Assembly (NCBI GenBank): GCA_018644665.1
Contig: JABGQA010000049.1
Coordinates: 1 to 51,826 of the forward strand
Source of the DNA: Candidatus Poribacteria bacterium
GTDB lineage: Bacteria; Poribacteria; WGA-4E; GCA-2687025
Length of the DNA stretch: 51,826 nucleotides
Direction of reading: 5' to 3'
The notes beneath the pieces were generated by a model. It did no database searches and had not been told where the DNA came from. It saw only the letters and a program-made list of their open reading frames with translations. The position numbers and the translations under genes were made by a program. Of the stretch, positions 32,626-40,833 are shown one piece after another (positions within the stretch are counted from its first letter, which is position 1; each line of letters begins with the position of its first letter).

Positions 32626-34038
32626 CTACACGAGCCGCTTGAGGTCGTCCGATATGCGGGTGAGATCGTCCAGGTCTGCGCGCATCTTACGGATCAGGGC
32701 GTGGGTCTCCTCCGAGCCCTCCGACACGACCGCCATCGCGCCGGACACGCTCCCGACCGCGCTGAGCTGCTGACTGGCGCTTGTCGCCGTCTGTCTTCCG
32801 CTTTCCGCGGCGTGCCGTAGCGGCGCCGCTACGTCCCGGAAGGCCTCGGCAGCCTGGTCCATGAGACTGACCGCGCTGCTCGCCGTGCGCGCGCCTGCCT
32901 CAACCCCGAACACGGTCGTGTTCGTGGATGCCTGCACCAGTTCTATCTGCTCCCGTATTGTTCGGGCCGAACTCTCGCTCTGCTCCGACAGGGCGCGGAT
33001 CTCATCGGAAATGGCCGCGAATCCTCTGCCGTGCTCGCCGGCCCGCGCCGCCTCGACCGCGGCGTTGAGGGACAGGATGCTTGTCTGCCGAGCGATGTTC
33101 TCGACGAGATCGGACATCTCCCCGATCCGGTCGACGGACTCCCCGAGGGCAACCACCTGATTTCCCAATTCCGACGACGACGCGCCGAGTTCCGACATCG
33201 CGGCGACCGTCTCCTGGACGACCTGCTGACCCTCTTCGATCCTCCCCAGCGCCTGTTCCGCATCCGCGGCCGACTGCCGAGCCAATTCCGCCGCTCGCGT
33301 GAACGTGGCGTTCAGCTCCGTGATGGCGGACGCCGTGTCCCCAACGGCAGTCATCTGGCCGTCCACAACGCGTTCATGTCTCACGATGCCCTGCGATAGG
33401 CCCGCTGACGAGGCCGCGGTGGTCTGAACCACGCTCTGGAGCGTGACGAAGGACGCGCTTATCGCGAAGCGCAGGACGACCGTGCTAAGTAGGAGGAGGG
33501 CGGCCGCGATGCCACCAGCCGTGATCCCTGCCCGGATGAACGGCGCGCGAAGCTCCCCCACATCGATCTTGGCGACGATGCCCAACTCACCGCCCTGGAT
33601 AGGCTCGTAGGCGGCGAGGACGCTGGTCCCAACGTAGTCGGCGCCGGTTATGGTCCCAGCCAGTCCCTTCAGCGCGCGGCGCATCGGTTCCGCCATCGTC
33701 CCCACCCACGGCACTGGTTCCAAGAGCCCACCGTCGTGTTCGAGGAGGAAGACGATCTGGTCGGCCTCGCGCCGACCCAGGACGAATTCGCCGGTCACCC
33801 CGAACCCGTGGAACTCGCGATGCGCCTCGTGGACGAGGTCGGCCGCGGCGGCTGTGTCGCCAGATGCCGCGAGCGCGTCGATGAGGCGCGCCTGGCTCTC
33901 GGCCATGTGCTCCAACTGCTCGCGCTGCTGCGCAAACGCCGTTCGGTACAGGACGACCACCGTGACTCCCGTCACGCCGACGGCGAGCGCCAGAGCCGTC
34001 AGGGAACTCAGCAGGACGATCCTCTGACGCAATCTCAT
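32626..34038 (-). CDS. Methyl-accepting chemotaxis protein without a recognisable HAMP domain
   Basis: 470 residues from ATG 34038; the frame is open further upstream but the sequence there is not protein-like. Two membrane segments, about 9-31 and 166-190, enclose a periplasmic sensor of about 135 residues (Cache-like in size). The cytoplasmic part is a long coiled coil with the signalling hairpin tip ENIARQTSILSLNAAVEAARA (314-334, shown in part), followed by GEHGRGFAAISDEIRALS. The tip Asn of QTN is Ser here. No HAMP signature (P in the first helix) appears between the second membrane segment and the coil. It should signal through a CheA/CheW complex; none is in the window. Confidence 0.9.
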   Translation of the reverse strand: MRLRQRIVLLSSLTALALAVGVTGVTVVVLYRTAFAQQREQLEHMAESQARLIDALAASGDTAAAADLVHEAHREFHGFGVTGEFVLGRREADQIVFLLEHDGGLLEPVPWVGTMAEPMRRALKGLAGTITGADYVGTSVLAAYEPIQGGELGIVAKIDVGELRAPFIRAGITAGGIAAALLLLSTVVLRFAISASFVTLQSVVQTTAASSAGLSQGIVRHERVVDGQMTAVGDTASAITELNATFTRAAELARQSAADAEQALGRIEEGQQVVQETVAAMSELGASSSELGNQVVALGESVDRIGEMSDLVENIARQTSILSLNAAVEAARAGEHGRGFAAISDEIRALSEQSESSARTIREQIELVQASTNTTVFGVEAGARTASSAVSLMDQAAEAFRDVAAPLRHAAESGRQTATSASQQLSAVGSVSGAMAVVSEGSEETHALIRKMRADLDDLTRISDDLKRLV

Positions 34039-34305
34039 CGCACTGCCATCCAGCGCTCGGGGTGGACGCAAGTAACCGAACGAACTGAGTCGAATCGATG
34101 GGTCGACGGGCGGCTGCCCACGGCGCGGCAACAGGCAAGCGTTGCGCGGAGTATCTCGGTCTTAGCGATCACCGTCAAGGCGGCGGGGATGGCGCCGCCG
34201 GGCAGGTGTTCGTTGCGTGTTCGGTGGTCTGCGGCGGGCGTTGCGCGACCCCGCCGTCATCGGCGACTCGCTCGCAGTCTCGCCGGTTTCTTGCGCGATC
34301 AGCAG

Positions 34306-34857
34306 TCAGTCCTGGAGGAGCGCCTCGGCGTCGATCGTGATGAGCACGTCGTGGCCCACGACCACGCCGCCCATGGCCATTTCGCCGTTCCAGCTCACGC
34401 CGTAGTCCCTGCGGTCGATCGTGGTGGTGGCGTGGAAACCGGCGCGCTTGAGCGGCCCCTTGTCCTCGCCGTCCTCCCAGAATGGGGTGTCCCAGCATCC
34501 CTGGTAGCGCACATCGAGGGTCGCCTCGCGCGTGACGCCGCGCAGCGTCAGATCGCCGGTGACGCGGAAGTCGTTGTTGCTCTGCAGCGAAACACGATCC
34601 CCCTTGAACGTGATCGTTGGGTGGTTCTCGACGTCCAGAAAGTCGTCGTTCCGTAGGTGATCGTCGCGATCCGTGTCCCCGGACCAGAGCGAGGCGGCGT
34701 CGATCTCCACCTCGACGGCAGAATCGGCGGGGTTGTCCGGGTCGAAGCGCAGCTTGCCTTCGATGTTCTTGAACGACCCCCGGACCCACGTGACCATCAT
34801 GTGTCGCGCGCAGAACTCGGCGGCCGTATGGCCGGGCTCGAACACCCAGTTGTGCAT
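34306..34857 (-). CDS. YceI-family protein
   Basis: 183 residues from ATG 34857, preceded by GGAG at 7 bases. It is one YceI-type lipocalin-like barrel: HNWVFEPGHTAAEFCARHMM opens it, then GSFKNIEGKLRFDPDN, HLRNDDFLDVENHPTITFKG in parts, LTLRGVTREATLDVRYQG and the final RRDYGVSWNGEMAMGGVVVG. YceI proteins bind polyisoprenoid or amphipathic lipids. There is no signal peptide, so this belongs to the cytoplasmic class. It lies between the MCP and a LamG gene on the same strand but with gaps of 200 bases or more, so it is probably transcribed alone. Confidence 0.92.
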   Translation of the reverse strand: MHNWVFEPGHTAAEFCARHMMVTWVRGSFKNIEGKLRFDPDNPADSAVEVEIDAASLWSGDTDRDDHLRNDDFLDVENHPTITFKGDRVSLQSNNDFRVTGDLTLRGVTREATLDVRYQGCWDTPFWEDGEDKGPLKRAGFHATTTIDRRDYGVSWNGEMAMGGVVVGHDVLITIDAEALLQD

Positions 34858-35060
34858 GTCAGTCTCCGTCTGGCATGGATCGGCCGCGCGTGTCGGCCGG
34901 TGCAGGATGCGGGATGGACGGCTCCACATTGTAGCCCGGATACGTGGCATATGAGGGCTGTCCGCTCACGGGCGAACACGGGCGTACAGGGCGGATGGGA
35001 GGGGCCGGGCCTCCGACGGCCTCGGTGGGGCCCGGCAGTAGCGTCAGTCAGGCGGGGACG

Positions 35061-35849
35061 TCAGTACGCCCGCTTGACCAAACTCCAGGATGTCGCGAGC
35101 TTGCCTTGTGGCTCGACGGGGGTGCCAAGGCTCCCGTCCATGTTCTCCTGGATCTCCGCCTCCGACAGGACGCGATCCCACATCGCCACCTCGTCCACGA
35201 TGGCGTTCAAGAACTGGCCGTCAACGCGTGAGCCGACACGGGGCAGCGTCGAACCATCGCACGGCTCGCCGCCGTTGGGGGCCGCCGCGGCGACTTCCAC
35301 GGCGTCCACGTACACGCGCACACCGTCACCGATGTCGAACGTGCCTGCTACGTGATGCCATTCGCCTTGCGGCACGGCAGCCGGCGCACTCGGCTCGGAC
35401 ACGCCTGAGCCCGCACAGTCCCAGACGGACATGCCGGCGCCGAAGTCATCGTAGATGTACAGCGCGTATTCCCACTCGCTGTCGCCGCCCTTCATGACGA
35501 TGGGCTGTCGGGTCTGGCCGTGGCCGTCCGTGGCAGTCTCCAGCACGTTGACCCACGCGGCTATCGACAGTTGACCGCCGTTGCCCGGAGCCTGTGGGCT
35601 GATGTCGATGGGTATCTCGACGTAGTTCGTCGTGCCGTCGAGCTCCAGAGCGCCGCCGATCTTCCCGGCCACCCACGCGGGTGACTCCATCAGGGCTCCG
35701 TCGTCGCCAGCGGTGTTCGTCGCCACATCGCCGCCGCCGTCGTCGAACGACATGTAGACGAGCAGACCGTCGGTCTGCGCGTGCGCGGGGTGTGCAAGCA
35801 GGACGCAGGCGGCGAGGCCAGCGCCAAGTACAGTCGTCATCAGTCTCAT
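35061..35849 (-). CDS. Secreted LamG protein with KLATSWSLVK tail
   Basis: 262 residues. The signal peptide ends near AHA-Q25. A single LamG/concanavalin-like domain follows (LLVYMSFDDGGGDVATNTA, GGALELDGTTNYVEIPI, WHHVAGTFDIGDGVRVYVDA, NAIVDEVAMWDRVLSEAEIQ). The last 19 residues, PVEPQGKLATSWSLVKRAY, are the fourth copy of the shared tail, here with Ser in place of the Gly after Trp. AAGGA precedes the ATG. It likely binds a glycan or surface ligand outside the cell. A candidate promoter lies upstream on the minus strand. Confidence 0.88.
   Translation of the reverse strand: MRLMTTVLGAGLAACVLLAHPAHAQTDGLLVYMSFDDGGGDVATNTAGDDGALMESPAWVAGKIGGALELDGTTNYVEIPIDISPQAPGNGGQLSIAAWVNVLETATDGHGQTRQPIVMKGGDSEWEYALYIYDDFGAGMSVWDCAGSGVSEPSAPAAVPQGEWHHVAGTFDIGDGVRVYVDAVEVAAAAPNGGEPCDGSTLPRVGSRVDGQFLNAIVDEVAMWDRVLSEAEIQENMDGSLGTPVEPQGKLATSWSLVKRAY
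35064..35120 (-). other. C-terminal tail motif copy 4 (KLATSWSLVK)
   Basis: Codes for PVEPQGKLATSWSLVKRAY. It keeps V-E-x-x-G-K-L-A-x-S-W and a basic residue four places after Trp, and is the only copy lacking Gly after Trp. Confidence 0.65.
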
Positions 35850-35957
35850 GGCGTCCTTATCCTTATCCGGTGTGTACGGCGAGAGGATTCCACGCGGGTC
35901 GCGCGCGACCCCTCCGCCGGCTGGGCCGCCGACAGCGTATAGCCGACGGCGAGTGCA

Positions 35958-35986
35958 TTCCTACAATGCAAACCGCCCCACGTCAA
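35958..35986 (-). promoter_or_regulatory. Candidate promoter of the LamG gene
   Basis: On the minus strand TTGACG (35986-35981), 17 bases and TAGGAA (35963-35958). The -35 is close to consensus; the -10 is weak. It lies about 110 bases before the start codon. Confidence 0.35.
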
Positions 35987-36003
35987 CCGCGGTCACGGGC
36001 TGG

Positions 36004-36012
36004 TGCTATACT
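36004..36012 (+). promoter_or_regulatory. Extended -10 element before the VCBS gene
   Basis: TGC-TATACT (36004-36012) is an extended -10 with no obvious -35. Transcription from it would begin near 36019, which supports the GTG at 36060 as the true start of the next gene rather than the earlier codons in the same frame. Confidence 0.4.
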
Positions 36013-36059
36013 CGGGCGGGCCCATGTTGACGACGACGGGAGCACCAGGGAGACACGCC

Positions 36060-37121
36060 GTGGCGAGCGAGCTCAAGTTCCGGCGGGAGATCATCGACGC
36101 CGATCCGCCCGGCAGCGAGATCGACATCACCCTCTTCGCCGACGTGAACGGCAACGGCAAGCCGGACATTATCATCGGCAGCAAGCGCGGGGACCTGACC
36201 CTCTGGTGGTATGAGAACCCGACGTGGGAGCGCCATCCCATCGCGCTGACGCCGCCGCTGGAAGCCGGTGGCGCGATCCTCGACGTGAACGGCAACGGGC
36301 GCCCGGACATCATCATTGGGCAGGAGGGGCGCGGGAAGCATCTGTACTGGGTCGAGAACCCGTCGGACCTGTCGCATCCGTGGACGTGGCGGATCATCGA
36401 GGATCGCTTCGAGCGCTACCACGACCAGGTCGTCGGCGACGTGGACGGCGACGGTAAGCCGGAGATCCTCATCGCGTCGCAGAACACGGGGGTCATCGCG
36501 TACTACGACATCCCCGACGATCCCAACGTGTCGCCGTGGCCGGAGAGTTGCTGCCACATCCTCGCGGACGACATGCCGCGCGTCGAAGGTCTGGCGATCG
36601 TGGACATCGACGGTGACGGGGTGACGGAGATCCTCGCCGGGCCGACCATCTTCAAGCCAAACGGCGACGGCACCTGGAGTCGCAACGACTTCGCGCCGGA
36701 TTGGTCGATGACGCGCGTGGCTGTCGGCGACCTCGACGGCGACGGCGCCCTGGAGATCATCCTGAGCGAGGCGGAGACGCATCCCGGCAGGCTCGGCATA
36801 TGTAGCGCGCCCGATTGGACGCCACGCGTCCTTCGCGACGACCTGTTCCACGCCCATAGCCTCGAAGTCGCCGACTTCACGGGCAACGGCCTGCTGGACA
36901 TCTTCGTCGGCGAGATGGGACTCGGGCGCAACGACGACCCCGAGATGGTCATCTTCGAGAGCCAAGGCGGCGGCAACTTCGAGCCCGTGGTGATCCAGCG
37001 TGGCGTCCCCGTGCATGAGGCGAAGTGCGTCGACCTCAACGGGAACGGGCTCCCGGACATCGTCGGGAAGCCATATCAGCCGGAACGGCACATCGACATC
37101 TGGTGGAACGAGTCGGGCTGA
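36060..37121 (+). CDS. VCBS/FG-GAP-repeat protein without signal peptide
   Basis: 353 residues, starting at GTG 36060 after AGGGAGA. Seven calcium-loop repeats are spaced along the protein: DVNGNGKPDIIIG, DVNGNGRPDIIIG, DVDGDGKPEILIA, DIDGDGVTEILAG, DLDGDGALEIILS, DFTGNGLLDIFVG and DLNGNGLPDIVGK, enough to close one seven-bladed propeller. The N terminus (VASELKFRREIID) is not a signal peptide, nor is any earlier start in the frame, so export by Sec is not apparent; this is unusual because most FG-GAP proteins are surface-exposed. The product could be exported by another route or act inside the cell. Ligand unknown. Confidence 0.85.
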   Translation: MASELKFRREIIDADPPGSEIDITLFADVNGNGKPDIIIGSKRGDLTLWWYENPTWERHPIALTPPLEAGGAILDVNGNGRPDIIIGQEGRGKHLYWVENPSDLSHPWTWRIIEDRFERYHDQVVGDVDGDGKPEILIASQNTGVIAYYDIPDDPNVSPWPESCCHILADDMPRVEGLAIVDIDGDGVTEILAGPTIFKPNGDGTWSRNDFAPDWSMTRVAVGDLDGDGALEIILSEAETHPGRLGICSAPDWTPRVLRDDLFHAHSLEVADFTGNGLLDIFVGEMGLGRNDDPEMVIFESQGGGNFEPVVIQRGVPVHEAKCVDLNGNGLPDIVGKPYQPERHIDIWWNESG

Positions 37122-37447
37122 CACCGGCCTACCTCCGCACGACCATGCGACGGACGGCGCGGCGCTCCCGGGTGGCCAGTTCGTAGACGCCGCGGGGGTT
37201 GCGGACGGCCGAGGGCGCCGCGTCCTCGCGGGTTGTGCGCTCGCCAAGCCTGGACAGGATCCGCGTATCGAGTTTGCGCGGCCCGGGTAGTTCGCGATCA
37301 GCCGGTTGACGAACGGCTCAACGCGCACGGTGCAAGCAACGCCCGTCTCAACAGGCGAGCCGTTGAGTCGCGCGTGAGACACCCGGATCGCCCTGTCGAC
37401 CCTTGCGAGATGATCGCGGGATGGGAGGGCGTGAGCCGGTCGGCGGC
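37122..37447. other. Gap with a possible degraded minus-strand reading frame
   Basis: About 325 bases. On the minus strand, from about 37320 to a TAG near 37132, a frame reads DRELPGPRKLDTRILSRLGE followed by a basic stretch ending in RRMVVRR, with good third-position G/C but no start codon; a second frame overlaps it. It may be the tail of a lost gene. No other structure was seen. Confidence 0.25.
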
Positions 37448-38173
37448 CTACTCGGGGTGGCGTCGTAGCGCTGTGCGCGTGGCGTCGCCGTCGCTCTCGG
37501 TCACCCCGACGACGTAGCCGCCGGTAACATCCTCATACCAATGCCACAGCCGACCGTCTCGCACACGCGTCTCACCGTGGTAGACGCTTCGTCGGCTGTC
37601 GATGCCCGCGCGGCGCAGGAACTCGCCGAAATCGAACACGATCACGCGCTCGTCCTCACGGGCGGCGTCCTCCACCGGTGGTGGACCGTCCGTCTGCGTC
37701 ACGGTCACCTCGCCGAAGTCGAACAGCGCGTGCTGGCAGCACGACGCGGCCTCGCGGTAGCCGTGGAAGAACGGGAGATCGTCATAGCCCGCTGTGTCGA
37801 TCTGCGTGTCCGGTACGGGGCGTCGTATCCGCGCGATGGACGCTCCCCATGCGTCGGCAGGCTTCGGCCGAGGGCGCGCGGATGGAGGAGGCGTCGCGGT
37901 GGGGTCGGACTCGCCGAAACGCGCTCCCAGCAGGCGGAGCATCTGCGTCTGCTTGGGCGTGGTCTCCCGCGCCTCGACAGTCTCCGCCAGGCGCGTGGCC
38001 TCGATCACATCGCCGCCCGCCAACGCCGTGGCGATCGCCACCAGCATGTCGTCCGTCGACAGTTCCGCTGGCGGCTCGGGGGCAGGCTGCGCCGGCGTCC
38101 CGCCCGAGCAGGCGAAGAGCGTCGCCGCTAGTAGCACCGAGACGACCGTCACGTCGGTCCACCATCTCCGCAT
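37448..38173 (-). CDS. Putative lipoprotein of unknown function
   Basis: 241 residues. A basic N terminus (MRRWW), a hydrophobic stretch and LFAC22 form a lipoprotein signal. After a Pro-rich linker (PAQPAPEPPAEL) comes a helical segment (MLVAIATALAGGDVIEATRLAETVE) and then a compact domain of about 130 residues with DLPFFHGYREAASCCQHAL, two adjacent Cys and FDFGEFLRRAG. I do not recognise the domain. GGGGGA precedes the ATG. The neighbours (VCBS protein downstream, LamG-malectin protein divergent) suggest a surface role. Confidence 0.75.
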   Translation of the reverse strand: MRRWWTDVTVVSVLLAATLFACSGGTPAQPAPEPPAELSTDDMLVAIATALAGGDVIEATRLAETVEARETTPKQTQMLRLLGARFGESDPTATPPPSARPRPKPADAWGASIARIRRPVPDTQIDTAGYDDLPFFHGYREAASCCQHALFDFGEVTVTQTDGPPPVEDAAREDERVIVFDFGEFLRRAGIDSRRSVYHGETRVRDGRLWHWYEDVTGGYVVGVTESDGDATRTALRRHPE

Positions 38174-38397
38174 GGATCATCCCCCGGGAACACGCGTGAT
38201 CTCAGCATAGCGCGCCCACGACCCAGACGCACGCGCCGGTCCGCAGCCCGTCCATTTGCCGCGGGCCCGCCCTGTTCGTTGCGCCCCTGTGAAGCGTGCA
38301 TTAACAGACGTAGCCTCGGTTGATCGGACGTCGGCGCCCGTGGCACAACCAGTTGTAGGCGACAGCAGCAAGGCACTTGAGACCCAGGAGTAGCGTG

Positions 38398-40833
38398 ATG
38401 GATTTCGTGCGGTCGGCCCCTCTCATCACGGTCCTGGCTCTGCTGGCGCTCTCAGCACACGCAGCGACGAACGACGCGTGGCCGCCATCCCGCGACGGCG
38501 TCGTGTTCCTGTGGGAGAACGGACAGTCCCTCAACGAGGCGCTCGACCCGGAAACCGGGGAGACGCGCCAGTACACCGGTCTCCTGCATGGCGGCGCGAC
38601 CTACGGCCCGCATCACGAGCTGCAGCTCGCGAACGGTTCATTCCGCCCGTCCGACGTGGACGGCGCGCTGCTCGCGCAGTGCCGTCGCGTGGGCGAAGTG
38701 ACCATCGAGGCAGTGGTCTCGCCGGACACGCTCGAACAAGACGGCCCCGCGCGCATAGTGACCTTCTCGGCAGACACCGGCTCCCGCAACTTCACGCTCG
38801 GGCAGGAGGGGGGCACGCTCGTTTTGCGCGTGCGTACGCCTCGCACCGGTGGCAACGGCACGAACCCAGAGTTAACGCTGTGCGATGTACGCGCCGGCGT
38901 CCCGCAGCATGTCTTGGTGACCTATCGGCCGGGCCGACTGCGGGCGTACCTCGACGGCAAGCAGGCGTTCGCGTCCGACGAGAATTGGGGCGATTTCTCG
39001 AACTGGGAGCCTCACCAGTTGGTTCTCGGCGACGAGGTGGGCGGCTCGCGTGACTGGGCGGGCAGCCTGGAGGGCGTCGCCATCTACGCGCGCTTCATCC
39101 CCGAGGGCGAAGCGCGCCAACACTTCCGAACCTACGCCGCGCGGCTGGAGGGGCGCGTCGCGCCCGCGAGGGCCGTCGTGGAGGCCACGCTCGTAGACGC
39201 GGCGTCGCGTCCCGACCTCAGGCGCCTCGGGACGTATCGGCGCGCCCTGGTCGAGCACCTGTACGACGTGACTCGCGTGGTGACCGGCGCCGTGGCAGAC
39301 GACCGCATCGTGGTCGCTCACTGGGCGGTGCTCGACGGCACGGCGCTTCCGGACCGGCGGCGGGTCGGCGGCGCCTACCGACTCACAATCGAGGCGTGCG
39401 GCGCCCATCCTCAGCTTGGGTCGGAATGGATCGAGAACTACCTGGACGAGGCTGACCCACCCGTCTTCTACGATGTCGGGCGGGCCGTCGACGAACTCCC
39501 CAGGACGCTCTTGCGGATCAACGCTGGCGGGCCGGATGTCGGGCGGCGAGGGACGAGTGGGTACTGGGCAAGCGATCGCGACTACGCCCGTGGTGGCTCC
39601 TCGTACCCGTTCGACAAGCGCCACGACCTGTCACGGGCGGCCAACCCCGCGCCGCAGGAGGTGTACCACACCGTGCGGCATGAGGATCACCGCTACGACT
39701 TCCAGGACATTCCGAACGGCGCATACACGGTGCGGTTCCACTTCACGGATGGGTACGCAAGCGACCGGCGCGCGATGGACTACATCGTCGAGGGCGCGCG
39801 CGTCATCGACAATCTGAACATCTACGGCGCGGCCGGGGCGACGTGGCGCGCGCTGACCATCGACGCGTACGTCGAGGTGGCCGATGGCAACGGCATGCAG
39901 ATCGAGTGCAGGCAGGACAGAGGCATCGACGTGTTCGAGGCGGGGCTCGAGATACTCACGGCCGTTGGGGATAGGCCGCGGAAAGAAGTTCGTCCGGCCG
40001 CTCGCCGGCCTCTCTCCGGCGAGGTGCCCGACGATCTCGCATGGTTGCGCGGCCTCAGCGGAGATGGCGCGCTCGCATACCAGGCGGAAGGGAAGATCCA
40101 TCTTACTGAGCTAGCCACGGGCGCGACGGAGACGCTCGGCGCTGGAAGATCGCCGGAGTTCTCGCCCGACTCATCCAAGCTCGTGTGGCTCGATGGGGAC
40201 TCGGTGCGAGGGCGCACGCGGAGGGGTGAGCGAGAACCGCGTACCGTGCTTCGCGGAGTCGAGGCGTTGGCCGGGGTGCATTGGTTCGACGACAGCACGC
40301 TGCTCGTCGTTCTGCGTGATGGCTCGGCGAAGCGCGGGTGGCACAAGGTCTCGCTCGACGGCGCGCGCGAGCCCGTACCCGCTCTCGACGCGCTCGGTCT
40401 CGGCGGGACCGAGACGGACGTGAAACGCGCCGACGACGGCGTCTGGTCGTACGTCGCGAACCGGCATTGGAAGACGTCCGACGGCAGGGACGGAGCCATC
40501 GGCGGCGGGTGCTCTTGCAGTCTGTCGCCAGACGCGCGCAGCATAACGGCGTTGCAGGGCAGCCATCGCGAGGTGCGACTCAACGCGATCCGACCCGGCG
40601 GCTACGCGCGTGAGGTCCAGTGGAGGTACGACGGCAAGTTCGACAACCACCGGTGGTCCTCCAACGACCCGCGGTTCGTCGTGGCGACCGAGGAGACCCA
40701 GGGGTTGATCGTGGTGATCTCGCGCGAGGACGGCCGCGCCACCCGCATGGGCAGGCGGCACGGCGGTGGCAATCTCTACGGCGACTTCACGACCGGCGAT
40801 GGACGAGGCGCGCCGTGGCCCACGGCGCGATGA
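38398..40833 (+). CDS. Large exported LamG-malectin-propeller protein
   Basis: 811 residues starting at ATG 38398 (AGGAG at 7 bases). The signal peptide ends near AHA-A22. Three modules follow: a LamG/concanavalin-like domain (about 30-250; VGEVTIEAVVSPDTL, VLVTYRPGRLRAYLDGKQAF), a malectin-like sugar-binding domain (about 370-530; LLRINAGGPDVG, DRDYARGGSSYP, YTVRFHFTDGYASDRRAMDY), and a C-terminal TolB/WD40-like propeller (about 540-810; SPEFSPDSSKLVWLDG, SLSPDARSITALQG). The malectin fold binds di-glucosides or other glycans. The next gene's ATG overlaps its stop codon, so it is coupled to the sialidase-like protein. Catalytic residues were not identified. Confidence 0.87.
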   Translation: MDFVRSAPLITVLALLALSAHAATNDAWPPSRDGVVFLWENGQSLNEALDPETGETRQYTGLLHGGATYGPHHELQLANGSFRPSDVDGALLAQCRRVGEVTIEAVVSPDTLEQDGPARIVTFSADTGSRNFTLGQEGGTLVLRVRTPRTGGNGTNPELTLCDVRAGVPQHVLVTYRPGRLRAYLDGKQAFASDENWGDFSNWEPHQLVLGDEVGGSRDWAGSLEGVAIYARFIPEGEARQHFRTYAARLEGRVAPARAVVEATLVDAASRPDLRRLGTYRRALVEHLYDVTRVVTGAVADDRIVVAHWAVLDGTALPDRRRVGGAYRLTIEACGAHPQLGSEWIENYLDEADPPVFYDVGRAVDELPRTLLRINAGGPDVGRRGTSGYWASDRDYARGGSSYPFDKRHDLSRAANPAPQEVYHTVRHEDHRYDFQDIPNGAYTVRFHFTDGYASDRRAMDYIVEGARVIDNLNIYGAAGATWRALTIDAYVEVADGNGMQIECRQDRGIDVFEAGLEILTAVGDRPRKEVRPAARRPLSGEVPDDLAWLRGLSGDGALAYQAEGKIHLTELATGATETLGAGRSPEFSPDSSKLVWLDGDSVRGRTRRGEREPRTVLRGVEALAGVHWFDDSTLLVVLRDGSAKRGWHKVSLDGAREPVPALDALGLGGTETDVKRADDGVWSYVANRHWKTSDGRDGAIGGGCSCSLSPDARSITALQGSHREVRLNAIRPGGYAREVQWRYDGKFDNHRWSSNDPRFVVATEETQGLIVVISREDGRATRMGRRHGGGNLYGDFTTGDGRGAPWPTAR

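Noticed and set aside
35850..35875. Short repeat ATAAGGATAAGGA before the LamG gene
   Set aside because: It is only the duplicated ribosome-site region and too short to call a regulatory repeat.
36006..37382. A 458-codon minus-strand frame over the VCBS gene
   Set aside because: The plus strand holds seven calcium-loop repeats; the minus frame is only their complement, although its first part crosses the gap listed at 37122-37447.
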